In this document: piece by piece, positions 1-56,513 of the stretch | How the letters are laid out: the number at the start of each line of letters is the position of its first letter | Position numbering within the stretch: position 1 is the first letter of the stretch | NCBI RefSeq assembly: GCF_017591435.1 | Contig: NC_059268.1 | Location: 9,481,684 to 9,545,683, forward strand | Length of the DNA stretch: 64,000 bases | Source: Portunus trituberculatus | Taxonomy: Eukaryota; Arthropoda; Malacostraca; Decapoda; Portunidae | Direction: 5' to 3' | Program-made: the position numbers and the translations under genes | The notes under the pieces: model-generated | Database searches by the model: none | Told to the model about the DNA's origin: nothing | Seen by the model: only the letters and a program-made list of their open reading frames with translations

Positions 1-373
1 CATACGTAAAACATCCTCGATTCTTGATGTAGTAAACGAGTACATTGTTAATTTTGTAGTATAGGTTGAACTTACCCAAATTCAGTAACTGCCGGATTAT
101 GGAAAATTCAAACTACAGGTGGTCCATAAGTAAGCATCCTAAAACACCTTGTATAGTCTTAGTCAGCCTGTATTATACCTGTGACATTGTTTTGATATAT
201 TATGTTAGCTATACAAGTAAATATGCATGCAGAAAGATACAGAAAAACACATGCACCACCACGTCATATAGTGACGTTCCGACAAACTTACATTTATCAG
301 GGATATATAAATTATTCCTGCATTTAAGAATTATACCGGATTATAGAATTTGCCGGATTACGGAATTCCAGAT
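1..373. other. AT-rich sequence with no gene recognised
   Basis: This stretch is AT-rich. The open frame at 66-377 has no recognisable domain and shows no splice-site logic. It is probably intron or upstream flank of gene 1, whose 5' end I cannot locate. Confidence 0.5.
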
Positions 374-1078
<705 letters not shown>

Positions 1079-1236
1079 GATATTGCTGTTCCAGTTGTTT
1101 TGTTATATTTTCTTAAAGGATGATGTGAGAGAGAAAAAGTATATGAAAGGAAAGGACACAAAATTATCTTCTATTCATTAACTTCTTGAATATCATTCGT
1201 TGGTCGTATAATTTCATCCCCCCCATACACTGTGGG

Positions 1237-1758
<522 letters not shown>

Positions 1759-1796
1759 TTTTTGTCGTGACCATCAATGTTGTTTGGTCTCTTCAG

Positions 1797-15875
<14,079 letters not shown>

Positions 15876-16506
15876 ACTGTTTGTCTGCAGCTTCGGATGA
15901 TATTTTTACAAGTGGTGGAGTCTCAGACCAAAAGTGCTAAAAAGACGTGTGGCGGGAAGCACGTGGCCACTAATACTGTATATGTGAAGTATTGTAGATA
16001 CTTTCATTTTAAGAATTATGTAAGATGTAGACGTCTAAATGTTATTATACGTATGATAATATTGATAAGACAATCTTGTGATTCAAATTTTATATTAGAT
16101 TTTACATTATAACAAGCACAAAATGCCTTGTGAATCAGGAGTATTTTGTAAAGAAGATCTCGTCGCAGATTCTTTGATTATAGTAGGTGAAAATCTCTCG
16201 TGCCGTGTTCTTTTCGCTGCTTTCCCAGAGACATGAACACAATACATTCAAGCTCACACAAAAAGAAATAACAAATGAACAGAACAAAAAATATAGTTAT
16301 ACGCATTACAGGAGACTTCAAGGTAGAAAACTTCATGTTAATAGATGAACGAACCTCAAAGGTGAACCACTAAACCAAATAATTCACAAGAAAACAAGAT
16401 GCCAAGTTACGTAACGCACAAGCGATATTATTAGGAGAGGAATGCTTGATGGACGCCGCAGGAAGGTACCACTCGTTCAGACCTCTCTCTATATCATATT
16501 AGGATC

Positions 16507-16722
16507 ATATTCTGAATGGCCTCTACGGGGTACCACGGTTACTATCAAAAGCTATAGTGGAAGTTACACGGGTTTTTAAGAGTGCTTTTAATGTTCTAAT
16601 GACAGAGTAAAATGATTGCTACATTATCGAATGGAAAAAACACTCTTAAGAACCCGGCTAATGTGGCCTTTGAAAATAGTCGCGGTGAGTGAGCAAAGCG
16701 TTTCAGAATACCACCTTATACT
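16507..16722. mobile_element. MITE-like repeat, family B
   Basis: Begins ATATTCTGAATGGC and ends GCGTTTCAGAATACC, imperfect inverted ends of about 12 bp. The interior (GTTACACGGGTTTTTAAGAG, AATGTGGCCTTTGAAAATAG) resembles the copies at 3335, 21604, 50180 and 54132. Confidence 0.6.
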
Positions 16723-16887
16723 TGTAAATCCTGTCATTGACGTTTTGCAACAGTCGCGGTCACAAGTCAAGGAAACTTTTGTACTCTCCTCCACTGTCTT
16801 TTAAGACTTTCATCAGTGTTAGGTTAGACTTGCTGGTAGCGTCGTGAAAGCTGGCGTGTGATTAATTCTTTCTGTTCAGAACAATGA

Positions 16888-16893
16888 AATAAA
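16888..16893 (+). terminator. Possible polyadenylation signal for gene 1
   Basis: AATAAA about 1 kb after the stop codon and the first canonical hexamer I find on this strand. No downstream element was assessed. Confidence 0.25.
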
Positions 16894-16906
16894 TTACATG
16901 CATGGT

Positions 16907-17851
<945 letters not shown>

Positions 17852-18163
17852 CTACACCTTCTTCTGCCTGTTACTAGGTGGCTCTTTCAAGGACTGTACG
17901 ATTTCTCTTTCCAATTGGGGTTTCCAGACTTCAAATGGGGGAAAATTGCATTTCAGAGTAGTGGGGCCGGATGTTAAAAACATCGTAGCTTTCTGCCACT
18001 AAGATCTTAAAGGCCCTCTTATAGCTGTCAGTTTCTATCGTGATTTACGATCATCACTAAAGTGAATTTTTAAAAGACCGTCCGGATGCTCGTAGCTCAC
18101 GATCTTGCGACCGTTAGCCTTGGTCCGTTCCATCCCACCGTCCAAGAAGGGGACGCAGCTGAC
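17852..18163 (-). pseudogene. Decayed coding relic, family unknown
   Basis: Three consecutive minus-strand segments in different frames look protein-like. They are FLDGGMERTKANGRKIVSYE then HPDGLLKIHFSDDRKSR; IETDSYKRAFKILVAES then YDVFNIRPHYSEMQFSP; and PFEVWKPQLEREIVQSLKEP then PSNRQKKV. Stops or frameshifts fall at about 18036 and 17935. I do not recognise the family. A dead gene fragment or the coding part of a transposable element are both possible. Confidence 0.4.
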
Positions 18164-18286
18164 TGGTTTTGTCATTCAGAAGTGTATCATTAGCATTTGA
18201 AAGTGAGAGCCACTGTGAAAAGTCAGCAAATACATACATTTTGATGTCCAAGGCATCAATGCTATGATTAATCAAAACTACCCATC

Positions 18287-18289
<3 letters not shown>

Positions 18290-18361
<72 letters not shown>

Positions 18362-18365
18362 AGAT

Positions 18366-18457
<92 letters not shown>

Positions 18458-18466
18458 CTATCTAAT

Positions 18467-18543
<77 letters not shown>

Positions 18544-18566
18544 TAGATAGATAGATAGATAGATAA
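18290..18566. repeat. (TA)n arrays with an inverted GATA/TATC pair
   Basis: Three (TA)n arrays are separated by TTATTAGATAGATA and TATCTATCTAATAA, which are reverse complements. The whole block is therefore one long palindrome. It ends with (GATA)n at about 18541-18565. Confidence 0.9.
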
Positions 18567-18567
18567 C

Positions 18568-18842
18568 GATTTTTTTTTCTTTTTACGGTAAGGCCTATAG
18601 CGCCTGTAGGCACACTTGAAGAGGGTATTGGAAGCGCTGTTCAGCTTCCGCCCATTAGTGGCGCAGGCAATTTTATTTATAGTGGTACCCATATTAGGGC
18701 CCATATCACCACCCAAGCTCATCTTGAGTGTAACCACCTAGAACCTGGGTATCATGGTGACATGTAGGTAACTTTAAACCACTCGACAAATGGCAAAGTG
18801 TTTTAAGGCTGTACGTGGTGGGATTCGAACCTACGCGTGGAG
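18568..18842 (-). mobile_element. SINE-1 copy (tRNA-derived, A-tailed)
   Basis: Read on the minus strand it starts in the tRNA-like B box (GTAGGTTCGAATCCCACCAC). It continues through TAAAGTTACCTACATGTCAC, CCTAGAACCTGGGTATCATG (plus-strand form), TGGGTGGTGATATGGGC and CGCTATAGGCC to an A-rich tail. The 5' half of the tRNA head is missing. Other copies are at 40783 and 63859. Confidence 0.8.
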
Positions 18843-18884
18843 ATATAATAAATAGATAGACAGATAGATAGAGAGAGAGAGGAA

Positions 18885-19352
<468 letters not shown>

Positions 19353-19380
19353 TAATAATAATAATAATAATAATAATAAA
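19353..19380. repeat. (AAT)n, probable LINE 3' tail
   Basis: Nine or so AAT units at the 3' end of the LINE on the minus strand, consistent with a microsatellite-type LINE tail. Confidence 0.6.
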
Positions 19381-21061
19381 CGGTTTATTAATTAGGCAAT
19401 GTAAAAAAATACACTGAAAATGTACAGGGGTGGGACATTACCACAATGAACTAAAAATGCTTAACCTAACTATGGATAAACTTAACCTAGAAATTCACTT
19501 ATTTATTTAAGGCTCGCACAATAGTGGGCACCGCGCTGAGTTGGTACCGATCCGTGCGCGGTGCTCTCAAAGGCGCCACGCGATTATGGTGTCGGGTGGC
19601 GCGAGCAGGGGGAGGCACGTCGGGTGGTAGCAGGTGGCGGAGACGTGGATGACGCAGCAGTCCTTCCCCAAATTTTTCCAAGGCTTCCTGGTGTCTTGTG
19701 GCCAGCCTCGGCAGACTCAGGCAGGTCAGGGCGTCCTCGTAGGACCTGTAGGCAGGCCCAAGGATGACCCTGAACGCCCTCCTCTGAACCCTCTCCAGCT
19801 GTTGTCGTTGTGTGAGGTTCAGGAGGAGGACCACGCTGGGGCGGCGTACATGAGCTTAGGGAGTATAAAGATGAGGTACACTCCCCTCAGCTCATCTGCC
19901 GGTGCTCCCAGGGACCTGAGTCGGCGCAGTAAATAGATTTTATATGAGGCTGACCTGATGATGTTGGAAACATGCTGCTTCCATGTTAACTGATCATCCA
20001 CCAAGACACCTAGAAGCTTGGTGCTGCGGACCACCTGGAGGGAGTGAGGGCCCACAGAAAGCTGGGGAGGGGGAACTGCTGCTGTGGAGGTACAAATGTG
20101 CATCACCACGGTCTTGGTGTGGTTGATGGTCATTTTGTTGTCCTCCGTCCACGTCTGTAGTTGGTTTAGAGTGGACTGCAGTGCTGAGAAGTCTGGGTTG
20201 GTGTTGTTGACGGGTACGCCCACGGTGCAGTCGTCCACATACTTCCAGCGGTGGGGGGTGTGGACGAGAGCATCGTTGATAAGGATGAGGAAACACAGGG
20301 GACCCATCTTGGTCCCCTGAGGGACCCCGCATGTGAGCTGTTGGAAAGAGGAGACAGAGCCCTGATAACGAACGGCCTGACGCCTTCCCGTGAGGAAGTC
20401 TGCCAACCACGCTATCAGGTAGGGAGAGAGGCCCAGAGTGATGGCTTTATTTATCACAACAGTGTGATCAACAAGATCAAAGGCCTTTCTGAAGTCCACA
20501 AAAGCAATAGCTAGAGAAGTGTTGCGTTTGTCCAGGTGGCTGTGGACGAATTCCAGGAAGCTGACAAGGTAGTGAGATGTGGAGGTGGATTTAATATTGC
20601 CAAATTGTTGTGTGTCAATAGAGTTACAAATTTTGTTATAGGCCCAGTCGAAAACAAAATCTTCACAGATAAGGCTGGGTATAGGGGTGATGGCGACTGG
20701 TCTTAGATCATTCAGTGACTGTGGATTAGAAATTTTGGGGAGGGGGGTGACGTAAGATGTCTTCCAGTCATCGGGGCAGGAATGTTGAGCAAGGGAGGCA
20801 TTGATGATAGAGCAAAGGGGTGTGGCAAGTTCTGGGGCAAATTCTCTGTAAATTTTGATGGGGAGGTCAGTGGGAGTGGTGGATCTGTTTAGTTTAAATT
20901 TAAGAAGCTTCCTGTAAACATCAACCTCCTGGACAAGGGGTGGAGGGAGGAGGCAGGGAGGTAGGCTGGGAGAGTAGTGGAGTGAAGGGGAGGGAGTGTC
21001 TGACAGATCGCAGCGAAGTGACCGTTAATCTCTTCGGCCGCGCTGTCAGGTGAAAGGTGTG

Positions 21062-21066
<5 letters not shown>
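19353..21066 (-). mobile_element. 5'-truncated LINE (non-LTR retrotransposon), frameshifted
   Basis: A minus-strand reverse transcriptase domain. From upstream: AAEEINGHFAAICQTLPP (21045-20990), a frameshift near 20950, then VDVYRKLLKFKLNRSTTPTD and DLRPVAITPIPSLICE. Motif A is FVDFRKAFDLVDH, followed by GVPQGTKMGPL and the catalytic YVDD (KYVDDCTVG). Next come INHTKTVVMHI and STKLLGVLVDDQLTWKQHV. A 1-nt loss in a CTC run near 19825 shifts into the post-RT segment LNLTQRQQLERVQRRAFRVI, which ends near 19499. A minus-strand (ATT)n tail lies at 19353-19380. The head is lost at the (GT)n of 21067. The clade is uncertain; CR1/L2-like by general appearance. Not functional as read. Confidence 0.85.

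Positions 21067-21105
<39 letters not shown>
21067..21105. repeat. (GT)n microsatellite at LINE truncation point
   Basis: About 19 GT units exactly where LINE homology stops. Confidence 0.9.
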
Positions 21106-21107
<2 letters not shown>

Positions 21108-22178
21108 TTCCGTTTTCATGTGTTCCCTTTTAATGAACACTAACACATTTACCTCAGTGCTTCCTCACATGCTAACATTATATCAGAAGGCAAGTCGTAA
21201 CAACCCAGTCTGTCTACACGTATCAGCTTCCTTATATTTTTCTACATTCATCTATCATCCCTTTCCCCTGTAATTTACAATGCTATGGAACATAACACTG
21301 CCGCATATGATGGTGTTTTGGCAACAACGGGTCTGTTCTCACGTGGCTTATTTACGGAGTCCATAGAAGGAATTACTTGATTTCATATATATGTTTCTCC
21401 AAGTTAATATTTCGAGAGCCATATTTAAAAAGACGGAGTCACAGATGGAAACCTCAAATACCTCTTACGTCAGCCAGTTAATCGTAGTGAGTTATAACGC
21501 AGATACTATCGAGAAGGTAGTCGCAGGGAGGCTAGCAAGAAATGCCATTATTCAGAAACGCCTTGCCCTCTGCAATGTTTCTCTTTAGTATAGCAATCTT
21601 GTCAATCTGTCACTAGAACCATAAAAAAATAAAATCATAAAAATTCTAAAAACCCTTGTAACGTCAACTAGAACCATTTGAAAGTAATAGAGGTGTAGAC
21701 AGATGTGTTTCAGAAGATATATAGAGACTCAAAAACTTTCCCCACACACACAAACCCATACACGTTCATTACTAACTTCACATACCTTTTGCGATGCTGA
21801 AAACTACTTCCGATAAGGCTTCGGCAGTCCTGTTTCCCCGTAATCGTGTGTAAATGTTGATGAGAGCAAAGAAATCTTCACGCACAAAAGACAACAAGGT
21901 ATTAAGTGGCTCCTCCCAGGCTCCTCGACTTACTGCGGCGTTTGCTGCCTGGCTGAGAGATGATTCGCACTGCTTCGGGTCCCTGTTTCGATGACATCTG
22001 GTACTTGAGGCCTATAAATGACAATAAGGGCCGTGTGTGTAAATAAAAATAGTATGGAGGTATATCTTATTGTTATTTTCTTCTTCCTGTTGTTATCATC
22101 AGCATCACAAACACACATACACACATAACAGCTTTGAAAGATAAATACATAAGGTGCATTTATAAAAAGTTAGCCATT

Positions 22179-22230
<52 letters not shown>

Positions 22231-22408
22231 TCTTCAGTATTCAAGTTGGTGAGAATATTGTCAGTGCAGGAACCATTGTAATATTGAACATGTGCATTAT
22301 GTGGCGCCCCAGATGACGGAGACGGGACATGCGGGGCCGGGAGGTTGCAGGACGCACACTAGTGATGTAACTGCTGGACCCTGAGACATTCAAACATAAG
22401 GCGCTCAC
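21106..22408. other. Intergenic; family-B MITE fragment and (GA)n
   Basis: A family-B element fragment at about 21604-21722 (TGTAACGTCAACTAGAACCA, then GTGTTTCAGAAGATATA) and (GA)n at about 22179-22228. No gene is seen. Confidence 0.55.
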
Positions 22409-22503
22409 CCAGAGCCTGTAGTGGTGGGCAAGTACCGCTAATTTCAGTACCGGTACGTACCGGTACAAAAGACACCGTTACCGATACTACCAGTACTGTA
22501 CCG

Positions 22504-22763
<260 letters not shown>

Positions 22764-23400
22764 AAATTGCCAATTAAATATCGAGCATTTATCATTTCTA
22801 TCTACATAAAGCAAATCACACAGCTCTTTCATAAATATTTTTGTAAAAAAATAAAAATAAATATATAAATAAAAGACACACGGCCGTCTTCATAATATAT
22901 TGTGGTTCCCTTTTAAAACTGATGGGAAATACCTAAATTATAGCAAACTAGCATGAAAAAAAAATTCGTAATGGTGTGAATTGAGTGGTATGCAGCAGCA
23001 GCAGCAGTAGTAGTAGAAGTAGAAATGCAATGGTAAAATGCCGGCCAACTGCAGTGTTACTGCACCGCCAGACGCCAGTCCGCCAGACCGCCATCCGTCC
23101 TGGCCACCGATCCGCCGAGTGGTGCCGACACATTATTCATTCTTAGCGGTACGAAGCAGCAGAGTCCCGGCACAGAGGCTAGATGGTCAAGCGGTACCGG
23201 AAATGATGCCGGCACATTCAGTCGTACCAGTACAGACGCGTCTCGCCGAGCTACCGCGGCTCGGCTGGCGGAATTGAGGCAGCGGGCCAGTGGCACGCGC
23301 TGCTGGTACCACGGTACCGACTACCGAGTGGCGGTACTGGTACTGAGTGTTCCGAGCGGCCAGCGCGGCACACTCAGTACCAGTACCAGTAGTAGCGAAG

Positions 23401-24660
23401 AGAATATTGTGTGTGTAGCCTCTTAGTAATCTGAGGTTAACTATTTAAACATGGTTGAGGACACAAAGTGGACAGTGGGTGCCTGCTAGTGACACGGACA
23501 GTCGCCGCCGAGCAGTCTTTGGCTAACGTAAGTAATATATTGGTGTAACTCATCATTTCACGATGGTGCCATGTCATAACCTAACGTTGGTAACCTCCAG
23601 GACAACATATCAGTGAACTAACACCTGCGCATACTTATAAACACCAAATAATTCAAATCTTGAAAACGTAAACAAACCAATCCCCTGACCCGCCGCATCT
23701 CTCAGCCATTATCTGCCTCATCTCTCACTCATTACAGGCCAGACAGGTCACAAAGTGGAGCCATAGGCCTAATCTTTCATGTCAGTTGTTGAGATATATC
23801 CGCAATTACCTGATTTGTGTGCTATGGAGGCTCAGCGAGAAGAAGCGGGCCTATCCATGACGTCACGAGCCCCAGGCTGTGACGTCATCACCAGTTCCCG
23901 CCCAAAATGCCGGTCCCAGATGCTCGACTTCCACTATTATTTATATTTGTCTCAGTTCATTTATTTCGAGTCACAAGTGCCTTTTAAGGGTTTCTAATGA
24001 TAGTTCGCAGTGTTTTACGTGTCTTCCATGCTTGAGTTGAGTGAAGTACGGTGATGTAGAGGGTGTTTATGACTTGAATGGGAGGGCCAAAATACGCTAA
24101 AATTTTTACCTCCGCTATCTGTGATTTTTTATTTGAGGTTGTAGCGAAGTGTTTGTGTTTTCAAAAGATGGTTTATCATGAGAAAAGTGTGCAAGGCTCC
24201 TGAGAAGTTAAAGATGTGGACTTTAAGAATGATATGTAGTCCTGTTAATATTGTAAACAACGTCATTTTTAAATATTATTTTTCTAATAGGGCGAGTTGC
24301 CAGGTTTTGATATATCGAAATGATAGTCATAATTTTTGAAAAACGTTATCGATTCAGTTGAATGAAATTGGTGGGCTTTGAAATTGTGTTTAAGCAAGTC
24401 GAAGTTCTAATACTTTATTTAGTATATTTTTGAGCTATTTTTATTATTCCTTTTCTCGGCAATGTTTTTGTATTTTAGAAGTTAGTTTCGATTGATAACG
24501 AGTCAGAATTTTTATAACATTCGTGTCCAGCTGCCTTTTTGGGAATCCTCATTTTCAAAATGATTTGCGTAACGAATATATGTGACGTCATCAAGGAGGG
24601 TTGACCCCACCCCGGCTGGACCCAGGCCGATACCTGGCTCCAGGCCCGAGGGTGTGGGGT
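23401..24660. other. Non-coding interval inside the repeat complex
   Basis: AT-rich sequence with no gene recognised. The open frame at 23779-23997 has no domain signal. It may be the original sequence between two insertions. Confidence 0.45.
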
Positions 24661-24661
24661 G

Positions 24662-24663
<2 letters not shown>

Positions 24664-24734
<71 letters not shown>

Positions 24735-24818
24735 GCCTTATCTTTCGTTATGAGGAGCCCACCAGCTGGAACCACTGACACCCAGCTCCCAGCTGGAGGG
24801 TGTTGGAGGGGAAGGTGG

Positions 24819-24861
<43 letters not shown>

Positions 24862-24998
24862 ATTTTCTTTCATGGTACTTAGCGTGTGTGTGTGTGTGTG
24901 TGTGTAATTCACTATGGTCGCCCGGTAGTCACCCAGCCAGCCTTCCCCATTACGGAGCAAGCTCAGAGCTCATAGAGCGATCTTCGGATAGGACTGAG

Positions 24999-25080
<82 letters not shown>

Positions 25081-25231
25081 GCCTTATCTTTCGTTATGAG
25101 GAAGCCCACCAGCTGGAACCACTGACACCCAGCTCCCAGCTGGAGGGTGTTGGAGGGGGAGGTGGCTGTGTGTGTGTGTGTGTCCTTTTCTTTCATGGTA
25201 CTTAGTGTGTGTGTGTGTGTGTGTGTGTGTA
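24664..25231. repeat. Duplicated unit with six (GT)n arrays
   Basis: A unit at 24733-24885 (TTGCCTTATCTTTCGTTATG, AGCCCACCAGCTGGAACCAC, AGCTGGAGGGTGTTGGAGGG, (GT)n, TTTCTTTCATGGTACTTAG) recurs at 25079-25203 with few changes. A SINE-2 fragment lies between them. (GT)n arrays fall at 24664-24734, 24822-24860, 24882-24905, 25001-25080, 25166-25184 and 25205-25231. Confidence 0.85.
24906..25003 (-). mobile_element. SINE-2 fragment
   Basis: Matches the SINE-2 3' body (GTCACCCAGCCAGCCTTCCC, CATTACGGAGCAAGCTCAGA, GATCTTCGGATAGGACTGAG, plus-strand form). It is bounded by (GT)n on both sides. Confidence 0.75.
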
Positions 25232-25439
25232 TGTCGTTATTTCACCGTTCTGTATACGTTTCGTCTCTGGCGTCCCTCTTTATTATCCTAGTCTGTCAAC
25301 ACAAACTGCAAGTAATAACGTATAGCGAAATGTGTCCTATTCTAATCGCTTATTGAGCAAGGGGAAGCTATGATATGTAAGAAACACATAGCCCAGAGCA
25401 AAGCAAGGTGCCTCTATTGCCTCTCCTCGCCCCGCCGTG

Positions 25440-25638
25440 TTAACCCCTGCAGTAACATAACGTGTTTTCATATTTATTCTGGCTATTACTCAATGATTTT
25501 ATACAGCTTCACAAACTTATGTGGGGATTAAAATAGTGAAAACTGGCCATTAATCTCTGACACCGTAGACCCTTCTTATTGTAAGCAAAATCATCTAATC
25601 ACACACAAACTATAGTAAAAATGTCACTTAAGGGATTA
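25440..25638. mobile_element. TTAA-type MITE, copy 2
   Basis: Starts TTAACCCCTGCAGTAACATA and ends near GTCACTTAAGGGATTA. The interior TGATTTTATACAGCTTCACA and GGGATTAAAATAGTGAA is shared with copies at 7414, 31107 and 56007. Confidence 0.7.
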
Positions 25639-25757
25639 GACTCGACTCACTCAGACGCCCATAACTGAGTGCATGGCGGTAATTAAGTGCTGGAAATCTT
25701 AATGACAACAGTGCCCACACAGATAGATTGAGAGTTTATGGACGAGTTTCTGAAGCT

Positions 25758-25832
25758 GTACTGGTACTGGTACTGGTAGTGAGTGTTCCGCGCGGCCAGC
25801 GCGGCACACTCAGTACCAGTACCAGTAGGAGC
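25758..25832. repeat. GC-rich hairpin, second copy
   Basis: Arms of about 20 bp (CTGGTACTGGTAGTGAGTGT and ACACTCAGTACCAGTACCAG, one mismatch) around a loop of TCCGCGCGGCCAGCGCGGC. A near-identical hairpin lies at 23336-23392. Confidence 0.8.
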
Positions 25833-25859
25833 GTACCGAGACTATCGAGACGTTAATGT

Positions 25860-26316
25860 TACTGACACCTTACCGGGACGGGAGTCCCGCGCGGGGGGCG
25901 AGCAATGCGGCCGGAAACTGAAGAAAGAGTGGTATCACTGAGTCAGTTATCAATGAGTATTGACCTATTGACCACAATTATTTTCTTTTTATTATCATGA
26001 GTACATGCATACATACATACATACATACTACATACACAAGAAGATAATCAATATGATGAAAATTTGGTAATGCATTATATATATCAGAGAGACAGACAGA
26101 CATAAAATGATGCAGCACTATGCCACGGTTGATGAAAAATAACGGCACTAACTACCCCTAACGGCCTCAGCCGTCAAGGACGAATGAGCAAATCTATAGG
26201 GATGCTGACAGTTGACTTGACACCTTCCTCACACAACTGAGAGGCCCCGCGTTCGATTCCTAAGCGGGATGAGATAATTTGGGCTTGTCTGTAATATTCG
26301 TACACTTAATCCTATG
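25860..26316. other. Intergenic with a tRNA-like segment
   Basis: Contains a short (ATAC)n at about 26010 and a segment at 26160-26310 with CCCCGCGTTCGATTCCTAAG, a tRNA B-box-like motif. This leads into the (AGT)n of 26317. It could be a fourth SINE type with a microsatellite tail; only one copy is seen. Confidence 0.35.
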
Positions 26317-26575
<259 letters not shown>

Positions 26576-27106
26576 GAAATGGAATGGTAAAATGCCGGCC
26601 AACTGCATTGTTACTGCACCGCTAAACGCCAAACCGCCACCCGTCCCGGCCACCGATCCGCCGTGTGGTGCCGACACATTATTCATTCTTAGCGGTAGGA
26701 AGCAGCAGAGTCCCGGCACGGACGCTAGACGGTACAAGCGTCAAGCGGTACCGGAAATGATGCCGGCACATTCAGTTGTACCAGTACAGACACGTCTCGC
26801 CGAGCTACCGAGACCGCGTCGACGCGCCAGGGCAGCCAGTCGGTACCAGTGTGGAGCGGTACCGAGAGTGAGAATGACTCAATGTTACCGTCTTACCCAT
26901 CACCGCTCGCCTTGAGCCACCTCCACGCTGTATACAATTTGCTCAGTATCGTTTCGGCTATTTACCGGTACGAAAAATTTCAACGGTACAGTACCGTTAA
27001 GTCTAGTACCGGTATTACCAGTACTGGTACCGGAACTTGCCCACTACTACCCAGAGGTTATGACAGCTCCTTGTCTGCCGCGGGAACAAAGACCGCGGGT
27101 TACTAC

Positions 27107-27412
<306 letters not shown>

Positions 27413-27415
<3 letters not shown>

Positions 27416-28612
27416 CAGGTGTTAGACGCGCACCCAACACCCTCAGACTCACATTCATTCCTGGCAGTGAATCTCGCAATGTATTATCCCCCCTCATACT
27501 TCGCCTTTAAACGATTACGCCAGCACACTGTCTGACGAGGCCGTAAACGACGCATCTTCCCTCTCCGCTTATGCTAATGGTATAGATATTCAAATTTGCC
27601 CTAATTACTACGCGATCAGGAGGGAAAAACAAGTCCTGTGTTTTTGATGGATTAAAAAAGGAGGTCAGAATCATAAATTTGATCAGTATTGCTATATTTC
27701 TACCTTCATTAAGATCTAGTACATTCAATTAACTACGGAAGATAATTACACCAGGAACAGTTTTTATCATTCATACCCATACAAAAACTTAAACAAGAAA
27801 GGATATCAAATTCAACCATAGCCGCAATATAACCCAAAAAGTGTCACCCAACAGTCCTTTCATTAAACAATCACTAATATCTGCCTCCTTCACCTTCAAC
27901 AAAACTCTCATTACTGCTACAACACGCCCACCTAGAACAGTTATGTAGAATGTTTTATGAGTGACACATTTGTATTCTTGACCTCTTACATTTTCTATAA
28001 TCCAATAAATGTCCTTGGATTAGCAAAAATGACAGAATAAGAATGAACAAGTTTAGAATTGATAAAGTTACATATAAAGATAAAAGAAAGGAAAATTACT
28101 TCTCAAATTACGGTGTAGGAGCAGAATAGATTGAAGTTAAGAGAGCTTATGAAAGAGCACTAAACAGGAACGACGGGAATAGGGGTGATAGCTGAGTAGG
28201 CCTATGGTGGCTTTTTGCAGCTTCTCTTACATTGTTCCTAAATACCAAGTAAAGAATGTTTCCGCGCCGCCTGGGAACGACGAACCCTGAGCAGCTGTTT
28301 GCGTTGCCTAATGGATTGGGTCGGCCGTGACAAGACCCTCGTTCATATCCCGCCATGCAATACCTGCCAAGTGTCGCATATCATCGATTGCTTTACAAAC
28401 CCCTGCGGGAGGAAGGGCAGCAAGGACAAGGCCTGGCCACGCTCTCCAGGGACGGGGTGGAGGAATACTGTACTCTTGCTTTATTTCGTGAGTATTGAAA
28501 AAAAAAAAGATGTAGCGATGGGAGTTTACAGGAACTTCCTTGTATTTTTGTTCTTACATTGAGACAAGGCGCAATACTTTGTCCCGATAGAGTTAGGTTT
28601 AGCTTGTTAGAC

Positions 28613-28692
<80 letters not shown>

Positions 28693-29087
28693 GATATGGT
28701 AGGTGGAGGTAGGGTGAAGACAGGATTAGCTTAGTGAGGGAGTTGGAGATGACGCGGAGCTACTTGGAAATGATGGCTTTTACTGCTTCCTTTCCCCAGG
28801 TCTCCCAAGCCACCCATTTACCGACCAGCTTGAGTGAAGGATGAACAGATGGACTGATAGATAAACACCATTATGCATCTCTTTCACAAGCAAACCACTG
28901 CCATGACTCGCCCGGTACCCACAACTGGCCAAGCCGCTCAGCACACCTCGCGCTCCCACCTTGATAACGATAAGCTAGCCAACCACTCGCCACCCAGCCA
29001 CCCAGCCACCCAACCTGCCCACCTGCCGTAAATTCCCTACCGCGACACAAGCGTAGTCTTTCCTCTACACGACTCCACGCCCTCAAC
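27413..29087. other. Region upstream of gene 2
   Basis: No gene recognised. (GA)n at about 28614-28689. The last 200 nt before the ATG are GC-richer (CCACCCAGCCACCC repeats) and presumably hold the promoter and 5' UTR of gene 2. I see no clear TATA box or initiator. Confidence 0.5.

Positions 29088-56513
<27,426 letters not shown>

Larger units (their letters stand above)
15876..16906. other. Gene 1 3' flank
   Basis: Presumed 3' UTR followed by intergenic sequence. A family-B MITE-like element lies at 16507-16722. No gene is recognised; the open frames at 15897 and 16616 look like chance. Confidence 0.55.
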
